A DNA stretch of 28,685 nt from a virus. Location: positions 1-28,685 of the IMG/VR virus record IMGVR_UViG_3300034068_000071; one strand, 5' to 3'. This document shows, one piece after another, positions 1-4,992 of the stretch. Each line of letters begins with the position of its first letter. Positions within the stretch are counted from its first letter, which is position 1. The position numbers and the translations under genes are program-made. The notes under the pieces are model-generated. The model did not search any database, was not told the origin of the DNA, and was given only the letters and a program-made list of their open reading frames with translations.

Positions 1-127
1 ACCTATCAAGTATTTCTTTATAAGCATTTAAATCGCCTTTAAATGCCTTTTGTAATACAACTAAGTCTAATCTCTCAGCAACCGTAAACTCTTCTTTATC
101 TCCTGTTATTGGATTTGTTTGTACTGA
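1..127. repeat. Terminal direct repeat, left copy (circular assembly overlap)
   Basis: These 127 bases are identical to 28559-28685. The length of exactly 127 is a common assembler k-mer size, so I read the repeat as the overlap of a circular contig rather than a biological terminal repeat. Removing one copy gives 28,558 bp. The overlap lies inside the terminase small subunit gene and joins its two halves in frame. Confidence 0.93.
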
Positions 128-244
128 AACCAATTCCAATAATCTTAATAATCTTGTCTTGCTATTAGGTACTCCTTTTGGTCTGCCATTTGGGTTTCTT
201 ACCTCTCCTTTTTGCGCCGGTATTAAGTTTTGTTCGTTCGCCAT
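1..244 (-). CDS. Terminase small subunit-like protein (DUF5681-like), N-terminal part
   Basis: ATG at 244-242 opens 81 codons that run off the left end. The frame continues in the right-end copy to a TAA at 28457-28455, giving a 115-residue protein when the ends are joined. Residues 16-24 read RNPNGRPKG, the hallmark of DUF5681-type proteins often found just before the large terminase. The rest is helical and charged. Its role is probably DNA recognition for packaging, judged from its position directly before the terminase large subunit gene; sequence similarity alone would only say DUF5681-like. A TATCTTTG promoter-like box lies 26 bases before the start. Confidence 0.8.
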   Translation of the reverse strand, partial: MANEQNLIPAQKGEVRNPNGRPKGVPNSKTRLLRLLELVSVQTNPITGDKEEFTVAERLDLVVLQKAFKGDLNAYKEILDR

Positions 245-267
245 ATCTCTAATTACTTTCTAATTAA

Positions 268-696
268 TTACAAAGATACGCCACAATTAGGGCAAACCTT
301 GCCACCTTTAATGTTATCTTGTTTTTCTGCTATGTCATTATTTGCAAATGCCGGTATATCTAAACCCCAATCGTCCAGGTCTTCTATGTTCCATTCGTTA
401 GCCAATAGTTCCCAATTATGCTCACCGAAACTTATATTGTCCTTTATGATAAACTCTTTCTTTTGCTCTTCGGTTAAATTGTTAGCGTGAATAACTGGCA
501 CCTCATTAAGTCCGGCCTCAATACAAGCCTTTAATCTCATATTGCCACCCAATACAATATTGTTTTCGTCTATAACTATCGGCCTAAGTTCTAGCATTTG
601 GGGAAAGTCCTTTATAGACTTTACCAACTGTTTAAACTTATGGTCCTTGCAAATTCTTGGATTGTTCGGGTTGGGTTTGATTAATGTTATTAGCAT
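268..696 (-). CDS. ParB/Srx-like N-terminal domain protein
   Basis: A 142-residue protein with a ParB-like fold. The N-terminus (LITLIKPNPNNPR) and the core VLGGNMRLKACIEAGLNEVPVI region (about residues 47-69) match the ParB N-terminal nuclease/CTPase-like domain, in which the GG.RR/GGNMR loop contacts nucleotide. A C-terminal CPNCG (near residues 135-139) gives only half of a zinc ribbon. In many phages such a domain is joined to, or next to, a DNA methyltransferase; no methyltransferase is seen here. Its start ATG overlaps the stop of the upstream 40-residue gene (ATGCTAA). The place just before the terminase genes suggests a role in packaging or DNA marking, but that is inference. Confidence 0.8.
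   Translation of the reverse strand: MLITLIKPNPNNPRICKDHKFKQLVKSIKDFPQMLELRPIVIDENNIVLGGNMRLKACIEAGLNEVPVIHANNLTEEQKKEFIIKDNISFGEHNWELLANEWNIEDLDDWGLDIPAFANNDIAEKQDNIKGGKVCPNCGVSL
271..278 (-). promoter_or_regulatory. Candidate Bacteroidota -7 box (TATCTTTG) before the packaging/head genes
   Basis: The minus strand reads TATCTTTG, matching TAnnTTTG, 26 bases before the terminase small subunit start. The same 8-mer is the -7 box of the early promoter candidate at 6486-6493. No TTTG box sits 19-21 bases upstream; the nearest TTTG is 14 bases away (296-293). It overlaps the end of the ParB-like gene. Confidence 0.4.
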
Positions 697-812
697 CTGC
701 CTTGGCCTTTATACGCCTTTGGGCGTGGTGAATGTTTATTGTAAGACTTCTTTGCCTTACCACATTTTCTTTTACCAAATGTTGTTTTTCCGTTACTTGT
801 TAATTTCGCCAT
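690..812 (-). CDS. Small, very basic protein, 40 aa
   Basis: ATG at 812-810 to TAA at 692-690. The product begins MAKLTSNGKTTFGKRK and ends with a KAYKGQGRC tail, with roughly a third of its residues lysine or arginine. It starts inside the last codons of the NinG-like gene (20-base overlap) and its end overlaps the ParB-like start, so it fills the interval exactly. Small proteins of this GKRK/NKH/YKGQGR pattern occur in phages of Bacteroidota, but I know of no function. The charge suggests nucleic-acid binding. Confidence 0.7.
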   Translation of the reverse strand: MAKLTSNGKTTFGKRKCGKAKKSYNKHSPRPKAYKGQGRC

Positions 813-1176
813 AGTATTCTATTATTGCTTGTAATTCGTATCTACTCCATTTTTTAATTAGTCTATGTTGTTGCTCTAATTCCATAACTTTACGTTCGCC
901 TACTTTATCAATTAGGTTTCTACGATAGCCTATTAAATGGAATTGGTCAAAGCCGTTGCATCTTTTACATTCACCGTTTACATTGTACTCGTCAAAGCGT
1001 AAAGCTGAACTACCCTTAACAGGAACGTAGTGTCCGGCATCCATTAAGTCGGTTGCTTTAACCTGGCCGCAACTAATACAAGTAAAGTACCCATCTTCGC
1101 TATCTCTTTGCCTTATATATCGGTTAAATATAGTTTGAGCCTTTGTAGTTAGTTTAGGGATTGTTATTAATGCCAT
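793..1176 (-). CDS. ninG: NinG/Rap-like recombination nuclease
   Basis: A 127-residue protein resembling lambda NinG (Rap), a structure-specific endonuclease acting on Holliday junctions and D-loops. Seen in the sequence: N-terminal KLTTKAQTIFNRYIRQRD, a CxxC at residues 33-36, the AGHY element at 47-50, LRFDEYNVNGEC leading to a second CxxC pair (C70, C73), then YRRNLIDKVG. The order CxxC, GH, N..C..C is the NinG zinc/HNH-like core. It lies in the same run of genes as the ERF annealing protein, which fits a phage recombination module. Confidence 0.88.
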   Translation of the reverse strand: MALITIPKLTTKAQTIFNRYIRQRDSEDGYFTCISCGQVKATDLMDAGHYVPVKGSSALRFDEYNVNGECKRCNGFDQFHLIGYRRNLIDKVGERKVMELEQQHRLIKKWSRYELQAIIEYYGEINK

Positions 1177-1189
1177 ATTGCAAAACTAG

Positions 1190-1396
1190 CTATTTTACTA
1201 TTCTAAAACAAACTGTCCGGCCGTTTACCTCAAATCGTTTCTTTTGCATTGGGTTTAAGCCGCCTCTTATTGCATATATATTTATCCCTGTTACCCTTAC
1301 TGCATAAGCTATCGACTTGTAAACTGTTGCTTTTTTTGTTTCTATGTCAATCATTTTTATTGCCCTACTATTCATTAATCCTTTTATTTCGCTCAT
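1190..1396 (-). CDS. Small protein with NUMOD1/HTH-like segment, 68 aa
   Basis: The product has a central segment SIAYAVRVTGINIYAIRGGLNP (about residues 28-49) that resembles the short helix-turn-helix DNA-binding motif of NUMOD1-type modules, followed by a hydrophobic strand-like end (NGRTVCFRIVK). No nuclease domain is attached. Its ATG overlaps the TGA of the upstream microprotein (ATGA), indicating translational coupling. DNA binding is inferred from weak motif resemblance only. Confidence 0.6.
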   Translation of the reverse strand: MSEIKGLMNSRAIKMIDIETKKATVYKSIAYAVRVTGINIYAIRGGLNPMQKKRFEVNGRTVCFRIVK

Positions 1397-1485
1397 ACTT
1401 TTTTTATTAATCTAATCAATGTCGCCATTCCATAAATGATACAAGATAAAGGAATGCTAATAAAAAAAAACTTTATATATTTCAT
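1393..1485 (-). CDS. Membrane microprotein, 30 aa
   Basis: ATG 1485-1483 to TGA 1395-1393. It starts MKYIKFFFISIPLSC and continues with a hydrophobic stretch to residue about 24 (IIYGMATLIRLI), then ends KKV: one membrane helix with positive ends. It is joined by ATGA overlaps to genes on both sides, which is the main support that it is translated. No function recognised. Confidence 0.55.
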   Translation of the reverse strand: MKYIKFFFISIPLSCIIYGMATLIRLIKKV

Positions 1486-1574
1486 TTCTCTTCGTTTGTG
1501 TCGTTAAATAAATAGATTGTAGTACATAATGCAGTAAATATAATTACGCATAAAAAGCCTAATAAGAAATTCAT
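1482..1574 (-). CDS. Membrane microprotein, 30 aa
   Basis: ATG 1574-1572 to TGA 1484-1482. The product MNFLLGFLCVIIFTALC... has a single hydrophobic helix at residues 3-23 and an acidic tail (FNDTNEEK). The start overlaps the stop of the HTH gene upstream (ATGA) and its stop overlaps the start of the next microprotein. No known family. Confidence 0.55.
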   Translation of the reverse strand: MNFLLGFLCVIIFTALCTTIYLFNDTNEEK

Positions 1575-1816
1575 ATTTGATTGTTTTTACGGTATTGCCA
1601 TCTTGAGCCTAGATTGTTTTGTTTTGCCAATCTATAAACTGTTCGTTCGCTTAATCTTAATTCAATTACTATGTCGGTTACTGTTGGATATTTAATTGTG
1701 TTTTGCCATCTCTTTTTAAGCTCCTGGGTGTAAAGGTTTTCTAGGTTTAAATCTTCGCCTTTGTATTGTACATTCGGATATTTATTGCAAATGTGTTCGT
1801 ATAATTTATTGCTCAT
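1571..1816 (-). CDS. Helix-turn-helix-like protein, 81 aa
   Basis: The C-terminal half carries VTDIVIELRLSERTVYRLAK (about residues 46-65), a plausible helix-turn-helix with LSERTVYR as the recognition region, followed by a basic tail. The N-terminal half is charged and unrecognised. It is the first gene of a chain of ATGA-coupled genes running down to 1190 and follows a structured leader at 1827-1883. It could be a transcription regulator or a terminase-small-subunit-like HTH; I cannot choose. Confidence 0.65.
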   Translation of the reverse strand: MSNKLYEHICNKYPNVQYKGEDLNLENLYTQELKKRWQNTIKYPTVTDIVIELRLSERTVYRLAKQNNLGSRWQYRKNNQI

Positions 1817-1826
1817 AGTTTAAAAA

Positions 1827-1883
1827 TGTCCCCACCGATTTATAACCAACATCCCGGTTTGTTAATAATTTGTGGCAGGGACA
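1827..1883 (-). promoter_or_regulatory. Structured leader / possible attenuator
   Basis: On the minus strand TGTCCC (1883-1878) and CAC (1874-1872) pair with GTG and GGGACA at 1835-1827, a 9-bp stem with a 3-base bulge, followed at once by TTTTT. The loop contains a further AACC/GGTT hairpin around GGGATGTT. It fills most of the 73-base gap between the 174-residue gene and the HTH gene, ending 10 bases before the start codon. It could be an attenuator, a weak terminator or a protein-binding site. Confidence 0.45.
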
Positions 1884-1889
1884 ATAGGT

Positions 1890-2414
1890 TTATTTTGTTC
1901 TTAAATATTGTTGCATTGCGTTTCTATTAGCTTCTTTGTCTATGTCCTGGCTTGTTCGGTTACTATCGCCCATTGCTTTAAATTGTGCGTGTGCTTCGTC
2001 TTTACCATTCATAAAAGCTAGATGCCGTTCCTCACGGTATTTCTCAAGCATCTCAAAGAATGTAGGCATATCCATTCGGTCGTAAACTTTGCCGTATTTG
2101 TATTTAATCATTCCGTCAAGGAATAACAAAACGTCCTGGATAGCTAGTTGGTCCTGTTCGGCTTCGTCTAATATCGCATAGCATAGATCGGTTATTTGCT
2201 CCGGTGTCATTGCTACCCTTAAATTAAAGTTGTTTAATGCTCTTGTAACTGATTTACTAAGAACGGCTGCTATCTTATCGTTGCCGTATATTTTTACTAA
2301 AGCCGGAAGCCTTTCACTTACTGGCACTAACTCAATAATTTTTAATGGCAATGCTTCGCCTTTGTCTTTGAACCGGCATAGCTCATTGTGAACGCCGCCA
2401 TTATTTCCACTCAT
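1890..2414 (-). CDS. Replication-region protein of unknown function, 174 aa
   Basis: I choose ATG 2414-2412 (MSGNNGGVHNELC), which overlaps the end of the DUF4373 gene by 14 bases; an in-frame Met 26 codons upstream (2492) would lie deep inside that gene. The product is mostly helical, with IIELVPVSERLPALVKIYG early, a MTPEQITDLCYAILDEA helix in the middle and a charged tail (NRNAMQQYLRTK). Its position directly after the initiator is where phages commonly encode a helicase loader or a DnaD/DnaC-like partner, but I see no Walker motif, so that role is only suggested by context. Confidence 0.7.
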   Translation of the reverse strand: MSGNNGGVHNELCRFKDKGEALPLKIIELVPVSERLPALVKIYGNDKIAAVLSKSVTRALNNFNLRVAMTPEQITDLCYAILDEAEQDQLAIQDVLLFLDGMIKYKYGKVYDRMDMPTFFEMLEKYREERHLAFMNGKDEAHAQFKAMGDSNRTSQDIDKEANRNAMQQYLRTK

Positions 2415-3150
2415 TATGTCGTTTAATAAAGGCTTCGTGTAACTGTTGTTCGGTAACTTTTGGAGCGATTTTGTTTGAGTTGTTAGTTGCATTGTTTTCG
2501 GTTTTTAGTTGGAATAATCCTTGCCAACCTTTAGCAATAGACTGTTCGATTATTTTAATTGCAATTTGTTCTTGTCCGTTGGAAAGTTTTACTAATTCAT
2601 TTAAGGTAGCTTGAATAGATATACTTGATTTATAAGTAAAGTTAAATTGTTCCTTCTTAAATTCAACCCATAAGGACCAATATTTTTTAAATACATCACT
2701 ACCAAAAGGGAATGTTATTTCCTTTCCTTTATTTACTTTCTTTTCTTTTATTTCCTTTACTTTACTTTCCTTTATAGCATTGCCATCGCATTGCGACTGC
2801 ATTGCGTTCGCATTAGTCCATCGCTTACTTGCTGATTGTCTTGCCTTTACGCTTTTACTATATCTCTCATCTAAGCGTTTTTGCACTGATAAACTACCAA
2901 AAGTTTCGCCATCAAATACAAATAAATCAAAGTCATTAATAACTGATTTTACTACTTCGCATTCCACCCTATAATCAAACGAAATGCCTTCGTAATCCGT
3001 TCGCAATGCGTTCGCATTATTGTATAAATCTTCAATGATTGCCCAAAATAACCCATATCCAGTTATTCCGTGTTTCCTTAATAGAAACTTTATTTTTTCG
3101 TCGTTCCGGCTATTATAGTCGTGCGAAAAGTAAAACGTATCTTTTGGCAT
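2401..3150 (-). CDS. DUF4373 (Lin1244/Lin1753-like) replication initiator / replisome organiser
   Basis: I take the start at 3150 (MPKDTFYFSHDYNSRND), giving 249 residues; a Met 7 codons earlier (3171) lies in the leader hairpin. Residues 1-95 match the DUF4373 N-terminal winged-helix-type domain (ARNDEKI-like, KHGITGYGLFWAIIEDLYNNA). A lysine-rich linker follows (about residues 112-142), then a C-terminal helical domain (YWSLWVEFKKEQF, ELVKLSNGQEQIAIKIIEQS, GWQGLF). Such proteins are thought to bind the origin and recruit replication factors. The linker is encoded by an iteron-like array and a G-free tract (2715-2815), suggesting the origin lies within the gene, as in lambda O. Confidence 0.82.
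   Translation of the reverse strand: MPKDTFYFSHDYNSRNDEKIKFLLRKHGITGYGLFWAIIEDLYNNANALRTDYEGISFDYRVECEVVKSVINDFDLFVFDGETFGSLSVQKRLDERYSKSVKARQSASKRWTNANAMQSQCDGNAIKESKVKEIKEKKVNKGKEITFPFGSDVFKKYWSLWVEFKKEQFNFTYKSSISIQATLNELVKLSNGQEQIAIKIIEQSIAKGWQGLFQLKTENNATNNSNKIAPKVTEQQLHEAFIKRHNEWK
2715..2776. other. G-free, pyrimidine-rich tract beside the iterons (candidate origin unwinding element)
   Basis: The plus strand has no G for 62 bases and only 8 A, the rest T and C. It directly abuts the iteron array. It encodes a lysine/glutamate-rich linker, so coding for AAA/GAA codons contributes to the bias. The pairing of iterons with an adjacent AT-rich, strand-asymmetric tract inside an initiator gene is the known layout of lambda-type origins. 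Confidence 0.5.
2777..2815. repeat. Iteron-like array, GCATTGC every 11 bp
   Basis: On the plus strand GCATTGC occurs at 2777-2783, 2788-2794 and 2799-2805, followed at the same 11-bp step by GCATTA at 2810-2815. The four-base spacers differ. The 11-bp period is about one helical turn, so a bound protein would contact one face of the DNA. The array is inside the initiator gene, in the part coding for its linker. Confidence 0.65.
3003..3019. repeat. Inverted copy of the iteron motif (palindrome)
   Basis: The plus strand reads GCAATGC, the reverse of the iteron, then GTTC and GCATTA. The core AATGCG-TT-CGCATT is a perfect 6-bp palindrome. A 13-base word TGCGTTCGCATTA is shared with 2803-2815. 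It lies about 190 bp from the main array, in the same gene. Confidence 0.45.
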
Positions 3151-3153
3151 AAT

Positions 3154-3206
3154 AAAAAAGGCTCTCGGCATTCCCCCCAGTAGGATTGAGGGTTCAGCTT
3201 TGAGCC
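3154..3206 (-). promoter_or_regulatory. Hairpin with U-tract in the initiator leader (possible attenuator)
   Basis: GGCTC (3206-3202) pairs with GAGCC (3164-3160) on the minus strand and is followed immediately by six T. Inside, CCC (3192-3190) can pair with part of a run of six G (3178-3173). The structure ends 4 bases before the chosen initiator start at 3150 and encloses an alternative ATG at 3171. The outer stem is short (5 bp), so a strong terminator is doubtful. Confidence 0.4.
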
Positions 3207-3240
3207 AATAAGTTTAATAATGGATATCCTACATCCGCTG

Positions 3241-3274
3241 CAAATATAAACTATTTTACCGAATAACTTGCAAA
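3241..3274 (-). promoter_or_regulatory. Candidate promoter for the replication initiator
   Basis: The minus strand has TTTG at 3274-3271 and TATATTTG at 3248-3241, separated by 22 bases, close to the Bacteroidota consensus TTTG-N19-21-TAnnTTTG. Transcription would begin near 3235, giving a leader of about 85 bases that includes the hairpin at 3154-3206. Confidence 0.5.
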
Positions 3275-3445
3275 AGTCTTATTCCCAATAGTTACATTCT
3301 TAGTTGCAATCTTTAAACCATCGTTTCTTAAATCACTTATCCTGGCAGCTAATCTAAAGCAGCCAAATTTATTTAAAGCGTCAATAGGAGTTAATGATTT
3401 GCCCTTAGTTAAAAAGGCTTTGATTTGTTGGTTTTGAGTTTTCAT
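3251..3445 (-). CDS. Helix-turn-helix domain protein (HTH_39-like), 64 aa
   Basis: The whole protein fits a small winged-helix family: MKTQNQQIKAFLTKGKSLTPIDALNKFGCFRLAARISDLRNDGLKI..., where TPIDALNKFGCFRLAARI (about residues 18-35) is the typical HTH and the final GNKTFASYSVK forms the wing. Such proteins are common in phages and mobile elements of Bacteroidota, usually near replication or regulatory genes, and are taken to be DNA-binding. It lies just before the promoter candidate of the initiator gene, so it might act on that region; this is inference. Confidence 0.75.
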   Translation of the reverse strand: MKTQNQQIKAFLTKGKSLTPIDALNKFGCFRLAARISDLRNDGLKIATKNVTIGNKTFASYSVK

Positions 3446-3466
3446 AGTGGTTAAGTTAAAGTTTTG

Positions 3467-3745
3467 TTAAAATGGTAAATCCAAATCTTCGTTTTCTTGT
3501 TTGTTAACGGCGTTAGAATATTCCTTTTTTTCGAAGTTGTACTCTTTGCCGTTACCGCAATATTGCTTTTTAGCTTTCTCAGCTCTTTGCTCTTTTGACT
3601 GATTGTTAGCAACTGTATGTGTGTTTTCGTAATTGTCTTTCTCTTTACGTTTGTCAATTACTAGACTAGCATAATGCTTTACGCCTGATTTTGTTTGCAC
3701 GGGTTTCCAATTAATGTCCTCCTGTGCGATTGAAATTACTATCAT
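3467..3745 (-). CDS. Small protein with SSB-like acidic C-terminal tip, 92 aa
   Basis: The product ends ENEDLDLPF, which strongly resembles the acidic tip (DDDIPF type) of bacterial single-stranded DNA-binding proteins, the part that docks onto other replication and recombination proteins. The N-terminus (MIVISIAQEDINWKPVQT, then VKHYASLVIDKR) could be strands of a short OB-like or RNA-binding fold, but at 92 residues a full SSB OB fold is not evident. It lies between the ERF gene and the initiator, where many phages encode SSB. I call it an SSB-like or SSB-mimic protein with moderate confidence. Confidence 0.65.
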   Translation of the reverse strand: MIVISIAQEDINWKPVQTKSGVKHYASLVIDKRKEKDNYENTHTVANNQSKEQRAEKAKKQYCGNGKEYNFEKKEYSNAVNKQENEDLDLPF

Positions 3746-3747
3746 AT

Positions 3748-3948
3748 TTATTTATTTTGTTTATTTATTACTTCATTTTCTACTATACTAAAAAGATTAT
3801 ATTTTTCAATTACATCCGTTTCAAACGATAATTGTAAAGCATTAATTGCTTTTAATACATCTTCAAGTGTTTTTAATTCCTTTAATCTAAACCATTGGTC
3901 TTTTGCTAATACAAATTGTCCATCTTTAAATAGAATATTTGGTTTCAT
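3748..3948 (-). CDS. Hypothetical protein, 66 aa
   Basis: No recognised domain. It has a strand-turn start (NILFKDGQFVLAKDQWFRLKEL) followed by helices (TLEDVLKAINALQL, DVIEKYNLFSIVENEVI). It follows the preceding gene by two bases; the stop of that gene (AAA TAA) and this ATG lie within one AAATAAATATG string, the same string that precedes the next gene at 3745. It is part of the recombination cluster. Confidence 0.6.
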   Translation of the reverse strand: MKPNILFKDGQFVLAKDQWFRLKELKTLEDVLKAINALQLSFETDVIEKYNLFSIVENEVINKQNK

Positions 3949-3950
3949 AT

Positions 3951-4370
3951 TTATTTATTTAATGTGATTACGAAAGATTGCTTATAAGACTTTAAGGGTA
4001 TTTGTCCACGCTCAAACTTCTTGCCCTCTTCTTCAATGTCTTTTTGCTCGGCCTTTAATACATCGATTTGCGCCTGTAATTCAGCCCATCTAGGCGAGTA
4101 TGAAGCATAGTCATAGGTTTGTGTATCCTTGAGGCTTAAAGAGGCTCCTAAGTGGTCGTATTTGCCTTTAGGGCATTTATCCAGGAAGTCGATAATATGC
4201 TCCTCACTTTTTGCCCTTAATGTTTTAGTAAAGTTTTCCATTACTGAAATCTTTACGGCTACGTCCTCGGCTTTGATTGTGCCTTCGGATAATTCATTGG
4301 CTACGTTTTGAGCCAACGTTTCTATTTCGCTTTTAGAGGGTGCGATTTCCCAAATTGCTAGAGTATTCAT
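3951..4370 (-). CDS. Coiled-coil protein next to ERF, 139 aa
   Basis: Mostly helical and charged. Residues about 92-122 (PRWAELQAQIDVLKAEQKDIEEEGKKFERG) form a likely coiled coil, and DKCPKGKYDHLGASLSLKDTQTYDYA is a probable strand region. The stop is one base from the preceding ERF stop/start junction (ERF ends 4372). Proteins in this position beside annealing proteins are often exonuclease or annealing partners, but I see no nuclease motif here and do not assign a function. Confidence 0.6.
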   Translation of the reverse strand: MNTLAIWEIAPSKSEIETLAQNVANELSEGTIKAEDVAVKISVMENFTKTLRAKSEEHIIDFLDKCPKGKYDHLGASLSLKDTQTYDYASYSPRWAELQAQIDVLKAEQKDIEEEGKKFERGQIPLKSYKQSFVITLNK

Positions 4371-4371
4371 T

Positions 4372-4938
4372 TTATAGATGGTTTTTCTTTGAGGTAAATA
4401 ATGCTTGAATAGCTGGGTTTATTAATTCTTTGTTTAAGCCGTGTAATTTAGCTAACTCTTGAACGTTTTCGCAAAAGTCTATTGCCAATGTTAAATCGGT
4501 AATATTTTTATGCTTTTTTAAATAGGCCGGCAAATCGTATTCCTTTTCTCCGGCTGCATCCGTATCCTTATCGGTTACTAAGCCAAAGAATGAAGCTAAA
4601 GCATATCTGCGATAATAAGTAATTCCCGATCCTAAAGACTGGTATTCATTCATACCCCTAAGAACGATTTGAGGTATTGTAACCTCGCTAGTAATTGTTT
4701 CGCTTGTCTCCGTGTGGAAAACAATAGTCTGCAATTTGTCGTCCTGTAAAGGCTGAATAAACCCTAGTTTATGCTTCCTTAATAGTGGCATAATTACCTT
4801 AAAGATTGCCGGTAAATCGGCATAGGTGTAATTGTGTCCAGTAGTCCCCTTATGGATTACAGGGCATTCTTGTTGAAAGTCTGCAATGGCCTTATATAGT
4901 TTTAAGCCTTTGCGAAATTCATTCGTTGTCTCATTCAT
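4372..4938 (-). CDS. erf: ERF family single-strand annealing protein
   Basis: A 188-residue member of the ERF family, which anneals complementary DNA strands in phage recombination and genome circularisation. The diagnostic segments are present: YTYADLPAIFKVIMPLLRKH (37-56), TIVFHTETSETITSE (71-85), GMNEYQSLGSGITYYRRYAL (95-114) and ASFFGLVTDKDTDA (115-128). The RYALASxxGL element is the strongest signature. It precedes the SSB-tip and initiator genes, and a NinG-like nuclease is further down, forming a replication-recombination module. Confidence 0.92.
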   Translation of the reverse strand: MNETTNEFRKGLKLYKAIADFQQECPVIHKGTTGHNYTYADLPAIFKVIMPLLRKHKLGFIQPLQDDKLQTIVFHTETSETITSEVTIPQIVLRGMNEYQSLGSGITYYRRYALASFFGLVTDKDTDAAGEKEYDLPAYLKKHKNITDLTLAIDFCENVQELAKLHGLNKELINPAIQALFTSKKNHL

Positions 4939-4992
4939 AGCGTTGAATTTTGGTTAAATAATAATTAAAAATAATAAATAAATGTGAATAAA

